From positions 1 to 18,469 of the forward strand of contig JAAYVT010000175.1 in NCBI GenBank assembly GCA_012517025.1: a DNA stretch of 18,469 bases, written 5' to 3'. This document shows, in pieces, positions 14,383 through 18,469 of the stretch (positions are counted from its first letter, which is position 1; each line of letters begins with the position of its first letter). A model generated the notes under the pieces. The model saw only the letters and a list, made by a program, of their open reading frames with translations. It did not search any database and had not been told where the DNA came from. The DNA is from Phyllobacteriaceae bacterium. GTDB lineage: Bacteria > Pseudomonadota > Alphaproteobacteria > Rhizobiales > Ancalomicrobiaceae. The position numbers and the translations under genes are program-made.

Positions 14383-15249
14383 ATGATCGCGAACCTCGCC
14401 GGTCTGCTCTTCGACGGCGTCGCCTACGGAAGCCTGCTGTTCCTGGTGGCGGTCGGCCTGTCGATCACCATGGGGTTGATGAACGTCGTCAACCTCGCCC
14501 ACGGCGCCTTCGCCATGGCCGGCGGATACCTCGCGGTCACGGCGATGAACCGGCTCGGTTGGCCGTTCTGGTCGACCCTGCCGCTCGCCTTCCTCGGCAG
14601 CGCCCTCCTCGGCATGGTGGCGGAGCGCCTCGTCTATCGCCGGCTCTATCGGGCGAGCCATCTCGACCAGGTGCTGTTCACCATCGGTCTGGTGTTCGCC
14701 TCGATCGCGGCGGCGACTTGGGGTTTCGGCGCCGGCCAGCAACTCGTCACCCTGCCGCCGGCGCTGTCCGGGCAGGTGCGGATCGTCGGGGTCGATCTCG
14801 GCGTCTACCGGCTGTTCCTGGTGGCGGTGGTGGCGATCGCCACCATCCTCCTCCAGGCGATGGTCACCCGCACCCGCTTCGGCGCGCAGATCCGCGCGGC
14901 GGTCGACAACCGCGCCGCCGCCGCCGGTCTCGGCATCGACGTCGATTTGATCTTCTCGCTGTGCTTCGGTCTCGGCACCGGGCTCGCCGGGCTCGGCGGC
15001 GCGCTGGGGGTCGAGGTGCTCGGCCTCGATCCGAACTTTCCCTTGAAATACATGGTCTATTTTCTGCTCGTCGTGGTCGTCGGCGGGGCCGGGAGCATCA
15101 CCGGTCCGCTCGCCGCCGCGCTGATCCTCGGGATCTGCGACGTCGCCGGAAAATACTTCGTCCCCGAGCTCGGCGCCTTCGTCATCTACGCCCTGATGAT
15201 CGTGCTGCTCGTCCTCTTCCCCAAGGGTCTGGGAGCTCGCCGCGCATGA
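14383..15249 (+). CDS. LivH-type permease of the aromatic-acid ABC importer
   Basis: A 288-residue inner-membrane permease of the branched-chain amino acid transporter type. Hydrophobic segments alternate along the whole length, about eight by eye. GLMNVVNLAHGAFAMAGGYLA (30-50) is the family signature, and the region MVYFLLVVVVGGAGSITGPLAAALILG near the C-terminus is also typical. GGGAGGA precedes the ATG. The stop overlaps the next permease start (ATGA). It should form the translocation path together with that partner. Substrate is given by the binding protein, not by this gene. Confidence 0.88.
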   Translation: MIANLAGLLFDGVAYGSLLFLVAVGLSITMGLMNVVNLAHGAFAMAGGYLAVTAMNRLGWPFWSTLPLAFLGSALLGMVAERLVYRRLYRASHLDQVLFTIGLVFASIAAATWGFGAGQQLVTLPPALSGQVRIVGVDLGVYRLFLVAVVAIATILLQAMVTRTRFGAQIRAAVDNRAAAAGLGIDVDLIFSLCFGLGTGLAGLGGALGVEVLGLDPNFPLKYMVYFLLVVVVGGAGSITGPLAAALILGICDVAGKYFVPELGAFVIYALMIVLLVLFPKGLGARRA

Positions 15250-16253
15250 CGACCGCACCCACCTCCCTCGTTGCGACGCCCCCGGCGTCGCTGCCCTCGG
15301 CGCGCTGGAGCCTTCCCGAGCTCGCCTTCTGGGCGTTGCCGGTCGCCGCCTTCTTCGTCTTCCCGGATCGCCTGGCGCTCGGCGCGCAGATCCTCACCGC
15401 CGCGATCGCCGTCGTCGCCCTCGATCTGGTGCTCGGCTTCGCCGGCATCGTGTCGCTCGGCCACGCCGCGTTCTTCGGCATCGGCGCCTATGCCGCGGGT
15501 CTCCTCGCCGTGAGAGGCTGGGCCGAGCCCTTCACCGGGCTCCTCGTCGCCGCCGTCGCCGCCGGCCTCGTCGGTGGTCTCGCCTCCTTCGTGGTGGTGC
15601 GCGGCCAGGATCTGACCCGGCTGATGGTGACGCTCGGCATCGGCCTGATGGTCTACGAGGCCGCCAACAAGGCGAGCTTTCTGACCGGCGGCACCGATGG
15701 TCTCTCCGGCATCGAGACGGCGCCGGTGTTCGGCGTCTTCGCCTTCGATCTCGAGGGCAAGACCGCCTATTGGTGGGCGCTCGGCGTGCTGATCGTGGTG
15801 TTCGCGCTCGCCAAGCGGATCGCCGCCTCGCCCTTCGGCCTGTCGCTGCGCGGCATTCGCGACGGGGTCAAGCGCATGCCGGCGCTCGGGGTCTCGGTCG
15901 ATCGGCGGCTGCAGGCGGCCTTCACCGTCTCGGCGGCGCTCGCCGGGGTGGCCGGCGCGGTGATGGCCGAGACCACCCAGTTCGTCGGCGTCGACGCGCT
16001 CTCCGTGCCGCGCGCGGCGGAGTTCCTGATCATGCTGGTGCTCGGCGGCATCGGCCGGCTCTACGGCGCGGTGATCGGCGCGGCGGTGTTCATGATCGCC
16101 CACGACGTCCTCTCCGACGTCGACCCGGTCTACTGGCAGTTCTGGATGGGCATCCTGTTGATGGCGGTGGTGTTGGTCGGGCGCGGCGGCGTCATGGGCC
16201 TCGTCGACGCCGTCGTCGCCCGCCTCTCGCGCAAGGGAGGGACCGGCGCATGA
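15246..16253 (+). CDS. LivM-type permease of the aromatic-acid ABC importer
   Basis: A 335-residue inner-membrane permease that partners the LivH-type protein. After a proline-rich cytoplasmic start (about 25 residues) come multiple membrane segments. The LivM signature is GFAGIVSLGHAAFFGIGAYAA, and RGIRDGVKRMPALGVSV near residue 210 is the conserved cytoplasmic loop that contacts the ATPases. The end is short and basic (RLSRKGGTGA). The ATG lies within the stop of the preceding gene, and its own stop overlaps the next start (ATGA), so the block is translationally coupled. The open frame extends upstream of 15246, but that part is a shadow of the first permease gene. Confidence 0.88.
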   Translation: MTTAPTSLVATPPASLPSARWSLPELAFWALPVAAFFVFPDRLALGAQILTAAIAVVALDLVLGFAGIVSLGHAAFFGIGAYAAGLLAVRGWAEPFTGLLVAAVAAGLVGGLASFVVVRGQDLTRLMVTLGIGLMVYEAANKASFLTGGTDGLSGIETAPVFGVFAFDLEGKTAYWWALGVLIVVFALAKRIAASPFGLSLRGIRDGVKRMPALGVSVDRRLQAAFTVSAALAGVAGAVMAETTQFVGVDALSVPRAAEFLIMLVLGGIGRLYGAVIGAAVFMIAHDVLSDVDPVYWQFWMGILLMAVVLVGRGGVMGLVDAVVARLSRKGGTGA

Positions 16254-17005
16254 TCCCCTCGGCTCTCTCCACGCGCGGGCTCTCCAAGTCCTGGGGCGGG
16301 TTCGCCGCCAATTCCGACGTCACCCTCGACCTGCCGGTCGGCGCTCGCCATGCCCTGATCGGACCGAACGGTGCCGGCAAGACCACCTTCATCAATCTCC
16401 TCACCGGCGTGATCCGGCCGACCCGCGGCGACGTCTTCCTCGGCGGCGAGACCATCACCCATCTCTCCCAGGAGCGGCGGGTGGCCAAGGGTCTCGCCCG
16501 CACCTTCCAGATCAACACGCTGTTCCCCGGCCTGACGGTGATCGAGGCGGTGGTCCTCGCCATCCTGGAGCGCAAGGGGCTGGGTGGGCGCTGGTTCCGC
16601 TCCGTGCGCGACCACGCCGCCGAGATCGAAGAGGCGCGCGCGCTCCTCGCCGACCTCCATCTCGCCGCCCAGGCCGAGACGACCATCGGCGTCCTCGCCT
16701 ACGGCAAGCAACGGCTGCTCGAGATCGTGCTGGCGCTCGCCACCCGACCGAAGATCCTGCTGCTCGACGAGCCGGCGGCGGGCATCCCGGCCGGCGAGAG
16801 CACCGAGGTCTTCGAGGTGATCGCCCGGCTGCCCGCCGACGTCACCGTCCTCTTCATCGAACACGACATGGACCTGGTCTTCCGCTTCGCCAGCCGCATC
16901 ACCGTGCTGGTCGGCGGGCGGGTGCTGACCGAAGGCACGCCCGACGAGATCGTCGCCGATCGGCGCGTCCGCGAGGTCTATCTCGGGGAGGCGCAACATG
17001 GCTGA
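16250..17005 (+). CDS. LivG-type ATPase of the aromatic-acid ABC importer
   Basis: A 251-residue ABC ATPase. The Walker A motif is GPNGAGKTT (38-46), the Q-loop is TFQ (85-87), Walker B is KILLLDEP (168-175), and the switch histidine is His205 (FIEHDMD). In place of the usual LSGG signature it has LAYGKQR (149-155), which is normal for the LivG branch (commonly LSYGQQR). LivG-type ATPases pair with a LivF-type ATPase, here the next gene, which overlaps by 8 bases. The start is the ATGA overlap with the LivM-type gene. Confidence 0.9.
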   Translation: MIPSALSTRGLSKSWGGFAANSDVTLDLPVGARHALIGPNGAGKTTFINLLTGVIRPTRGDVFLGGETITHLSQERRVAKGLARTFQINTLFPGLTVIEAVVLAILERKGLGGRWFRSVRDHAAEIEEARALLADLHLAAQAETTIGVLAYGKQRLLEIVLALATRPKILLLDEPAAGIPAGESTEVFEVIARLPADVTVLFIEHDMDLVFRFASRITVLVGGRVLTEGTPDEIVADRRVREVYLGEAQHG

Positions 17006-17699
17006 ACTCCTCGCCTTGGAAGACGTCACCGCCGGCTACGGCGCCTCGATCGTGATCGACCGGTTGTCGCTCGCGATCCAGGAGGGCGAGAGCCTCGCCC
17101 TGCTCGGCCGCAACGGCGTCGGCAAGAGCACGCTCCTCGCCACCTTGATGGGACTGACCCGGCTCCATTCCGGCTCGATCCGGCTGAAGGGTGCCGACGT
17201 CGGCCACCGGCCGCCGCACCGGCGCGCCGTCGCCGGTCTCGGTTGGGTGCCGCAAGAACGCTTCATGTGGCCGTCGCTGACGGTCGAAGAGCACCTCACC
17301 TCGGTCGCCCGCCCGGGCAAATGGACGCTTTCCGAGATCTACCGGATCTTCCCGCGTCTCCAGGAACGGCGCGACAACATGGGCAATCAGCTCTCCGGCG
17401 GCGAGCAGCAGATGCTGGCGATCGGCCGGGCGCTGATGATCAACCCGTCGCTGCTCCTCCTCGACGAGCCGATGGAGGGCCTCGCCCCGATCATCGTGCA
17501 GGAGCTGATGAACGTGATCGAGGATCTGGTCGCCGAGAGCGGCATGGCGGTGATCGTGGTCGAGCAGCACGCCCGTCTGGCGCTGCAACTGACCAAACGG
17601 GCGATCGTGCTCGATCGCGGCCGCATCGTCCACGCCTCGCCGAGCGAGGAGCTGCTCGCCGATCCCGATCGTCTCCACCGTCTCGTCGCCGTCGCCTGA
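16998..17699 (+). CDS. LivF-type ATPase of the aromatic-acid ABC importer
   Basis: A 233-residue ABC ATPase, the second nucleotide-binding subunit. Walker A is GRNGVGKST (37-45), the Q-loop lies in WVPQER (83-88), the signature is LSGGEQQ (132-138), Walker B is LLLLDEP (152-158) followed by MEGLAP as in LivF, and the switch histidine is His191 (VVEQH). The ATG is 8 bases inside the end of the LivG-type gene, with GGGGAGG upstream. The hemerythrin gene begins 10 bases after the stop, so both are on the same transcript. Confidence 0.9.
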   Translation: MAELLALEDVTAGYGASIVIDRLSLAIQEGESLALLGRNGVGKSTLLATLMGLTRLHSGSIRLKGADVGHRPPHRRAVAGLGWVPQERFMWPSLTVEEHLTSVARPGKWTLSEIYRIFPRLQERRDNMGNQLSGGEQQMLAIGRALMINPSLLLLDEPMEGLAPIIVQELMNVIEDLVAESGMAVIVVEQHARLALQLTKRAIVLDRGRIVHASPSEELLADPDRLHRLVAVA

Positions 17700-17709
17700 G
17701 GAGGGGTCC

Positions 17710-18285
17710 GTGACCAAGGCCATGACCATCATCCGCGCCGAGCACCGGGCCATCGGCGCCGTTCTGAAAGGCCTCCTCGGCGTCGTCGCCGAGATCGAGG
17801 CGGGCAACCGTGAACCGGACTTCCGGCTCATCGACGCCATGGTCCACTACATCGAGGCGATGCCGGAGACCCTGCATCACCCCAAGGAGGACGAATATCT
17901 CTATGCCGCGCTCGCCGACCGGACGGAGGACCAGAAGCCGCTGCTCGACGAGATTCACGCCGAGCACGGCGCCGGCCGGGAGATCGGCCGCGACCTGATC
18001 GCCTCGCTGCTCGCCTATCGGGTCCAGGGCGCCTCCGCCCTCGCCCCATTCGCGGCGGCGGTTCGGGCCTACACCGAGCTGCAATGGACCCACATGCGCA
18101 AAGAGGAGGAGATCCTGCTGCCGCTCGCCGAGCGCCTGCTCTCCGCCTCCGACTGGGCGGCCGTCGACGCCGCCTTCGAGGCCAACGACGAGGCGCGGCT
18201 CGAACCGGAGAAGCGCAAGGCGTTCCGCGAACTGTTCCGGCGGCTCGCCGCCCTGACACCGGCCCCGTTCGGGCTCGGCGACTGA
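17710..18285 (+). CDS. Hemerythrin-like HHE-domain protein
   Basis: A 191-residue all-helical protein with the metal-ligand pattern of the hemerythrin HHE family. The candidate ligands are His12 (AEHRAI), His56 with Glu60 (HHPKEDEYLY), His86 (HAEHGAG) and His128 with Glu132 (HMRKEEE). Such proteins bind a di-iron centre and, depending on the member, bind O2 or sense or handle oxygen and NO. There is no signal peptide, membrane segment or partner domain, so it acts free in the cytoplasm. It starts with GTG at 17710, with GAGGAGG at good spacing; ATG at 17722 would lose the spacing. It lies between the importer and mhpF, in the same operon as two O2-using enzymes (MhpA, MhpB), which suggests an oxygen-related accessory role. 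That role is inference. Confidence 0.85.
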   Translation: MTKAMTIIRAEHRAIGAVLKGLLGVVAEIEAGNREPDFRLIDAMVHYIEAMPETLHHPKEDEYLYAALADRTEDQKPLLDEIHAEHGAGREIGRDLIASLLAYRVQGASALAPFAAAVRAYTELQWTHMRKEEEILLPLAERLLSASDWAAVDAAFEANDEARLEPEKRKAFRELFRRLAALTPAPFGLGD

Positions 18286-18328
18286 TCCCATCCCCGCAAT
18301 CGAACCCCGCGAGAGGAGGACTCCGCGA

Positions 18329-18469
18329 ATGTCCAAGGTCAAATGCGCGATCATCGGGTCCGGGAACATCGGGACCGATCTGATGATCAAGGTGATGCGC
18401 ACCTCGAAGAACCTGGAGATGGGGGCGATGGTCGGCATCGATCCCGCCTCCGACGGGCTCGCCCGCGCC
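18329..18469 (+). CDS. mhpF: Acetaldehyde dehydrogenase (acylating), N-terminal part
   Basis: The first 47 codons of MhpF; the gene runs off the right edge. MSKVKCAIIGSGNIGTDLMI and VGIDPASDGLARA are nearly the E. coli MhpF start, with the NAD motif GSGNIG at residues 10-15. The enzyme converts acetaldehyde, CoA and NAD to acetyl-CoA. It works in a complex with the aldolase MhpE, whose gene would be expected just outside the window. GAGAGGAGGA precedes the ATG, and a 43-base gap separates it from the hemerythrin gene. Confidence 0.92.
   Translation, partial: MSKVKCAIIGSGNIGTDLMIKVMRTSKNLEMGAMVGIDPASDGLARA

Overview
The window is a high-GC, gene-dense stretch from a proteobacterium. The GC-rich codon use, the ABC-type aromatic-acid uptake system and the style of the intergenic regions suggest an alphaproteobacterium, but no marker gene fixes the taxon. 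Nearly everything in it belongs to the aerobic breakdown of phenylpropanoids (3-phenylpropionate, cinnamate and their 3-hydroxy forms). It combines the hca dioxygenase pathway and the mhp meta-cleavage pathway known from E. coli. There is no tRNA, rRNA, CRISPR array or insertion sequence that I can see, and no gene-free stretch longer than about 150 bases.

Left arm (5583 down to 1, minus strand): an hca operon in the order hcaE (dioxygenase large subunit), hcaF (small subunit), hcaC (Rieske ferredoxin), hcaB (dihydrodiol dehydrogenase), an MhpB-type extradiol dioxygenase inserted before hcaD, hcaD (ferredoxin reductase), a scar holding only the last ~22 codons of an aldehyde dehydrogenase, and the start of a 2-keto-4-pentenoate hydratase cut by the window edge.

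Centre (5728-8524): hcaR (LysR family) is divergent from hcaE and is followed by a meta-cleavage-product hydrolase. A near-identical 21-bp motif lies in front of hcaE and in front of this hydrolase, in the same orientation and at the same distance from an AT-rich -10-like patch. I take it as the HcaR operator. The hydrolase converges on mhpR (IclR family).

Right arm (8660-18469, plus strand): a palindrome, GTGCAC-ATA-GTGCAC, in the mhpR/mhpC gap closely resembles the E. coli MhpR operator. Then come mhpC (hydrolase 2), mhpA (3-(3-hydroxyphenyl)propionate hydroxylase), mhpB (extradiol dioxygenase 2), mhpD (hydratase 2), a five-gene branched-chain-type ABC importer (binding protein, two permeases, two ATPases), a hemerythrin-like protein, and the start of mhpF (acetaldehyde dehydrogenase).

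How it works together: the ABC importer probably brings in the aromatic acids. HcaEFCD plus HcaB turn 3-phenylpropionate or cinnamate into the 2,3-diol, and MhpA makes the same diol from the 3-hydroxy acid. The extradiol dioxygenase, hydrolase and hydratase then open and shorten the chain, and MhpF disposes of acetaldehyde. In E. coli both entry routes share one mhpBCD set. Here dioxygenase, hydrolase and hydratase are each present twice, one set tied to hcaR and one to mhpR. The most notable points are this duplicated, separately controlled layout, the two inferred operators, the dehydrogenase scar and the hemerythrin inside an oxygenase operon.
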